A DNA stretch of 5,082 bases, taken from the NCBI GenBank assembly GCA_031263665.1, contig JAISFJ010000173.1, positions 1 through 5,082 on the forward strand, read 5' to 3'. The position numbers were made by a program, and so were the translations under genes. The notes under the pieces were generated by a model. That model was given only the letters and a program-made list of their open reading frames with translations. It searched no databases and was not told the origin of the DNA. Source of the DNA: Coriobacteriales bacterium (lineage in GTDB: Bacteria; Actinomycetota; Coriobacteriia; Coriobacteriales; UBA8131). Of the stretch, positions 5,015 through 5,082 are shown piece after piece (the stretch's first letter is position 1; each line of letters starts with the position of its first letter).

Positions 5015-5046
5015 ATTGTAAGCCAAACCCCTGAAAGCTGGCTGAA
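5015..5046 (-). promoter_or_regulatory. Candidate autoregulated promoter of the two-component operon
   Basis: On the minus strand TACAAT (5020-5015) is a 5-of-6 match to the -10 box, 33 bases before the regulator start codon. No good -35 hexamer lies at 16-18 bases. That region instead carries TTCAG twice with an 11-base period (plus-strand CTGAA at 5031-5035 and 5042-5046). Tandem half-sites with an 11-base period over a poor -35 are the arrangement used by OmpR/PhoB-type activators, so self-activation is plausible. The window ends 36 bases further on, so more upstream sites may be missing. Confidence 0.45.
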
Positions 5047-5082
5047 GCTTCGACGCCTCGCTCCTGCTTTCGCTGTTTTCAG

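Overview
This 5,082-base window looks like ordinary bacterial chromosome. It holds the end of one small gene, one complete plus-strand esterase gene, and a three-gene minus-strand block. The block comprises an OmpR-type response regulator, its histidine kinase and a small membrane protein. The style of the two-component proteins points to a moderately GC-rich Gram-positive, plausibly an actinobacterium of the Coriobacteriia/Eggerthellales type. The regulator has a long Ala/Asp/Arg-rich receiver, and the kinase has a short linker straight into a DASHELKTPL H-box. That taxonomic guess is inference from protein style and has not been tested by any search.

Left part (1-1764, plus strand). The window opens inside a DUF4177-like gene that stops at 153. 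A 126-base intergenic region follows. It carries a near-consensus sigma-70-type promoter (TTGACG, 17-base spacer, TATCAT) and an inverted repeat (AACACAT, 9 bases, ATGTGTT) that runs into the -35 box. The promoter reads into a gene for a cytoplasmic ferric-enterobactin-esterase (Fes)-like hydrolase. Its Fes N-terminal domain, GQSLGG nucleophile and GGHDYVCWRGG histidine block are all intact. No siderophore synthesis or uptake genes are visible, so the substrate is open.

Right part (1802-5082, minus strand). Transcription runs right to left. A -10 box with an 11-bp CTGAA direct repeat over the -35 region precedes the response regulator. The kinase start codon lies inside the last codons of the regulator, so the two are probably translationally coupled. 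After a 158-base gap with its own possible promoter comes a four-helix membrane protein. Its 135-residue C-terminal tail has 31 Lys/Arg and not one Asp or Glu. This gene converges on the esterase gene with only 37 bases between the stops, and no clear terminator is visible there.

The most distinctive pattern is that all three minus-strand genes carry short in-frame repeats. They are (Asp-Gly-Ala/Val/Ile) units and GSVD/GSVE units in the regulator, three TTPQ units in the kinase, and several repeat families in the membrane-protein tail. The plus-strand genes show none that I could see. I found no tRNA, rRNA, CRISPR array, transposase or phage gene, and no convincing new system. The basic-tailed membrane protein beside the two-component pair is the least understood element.
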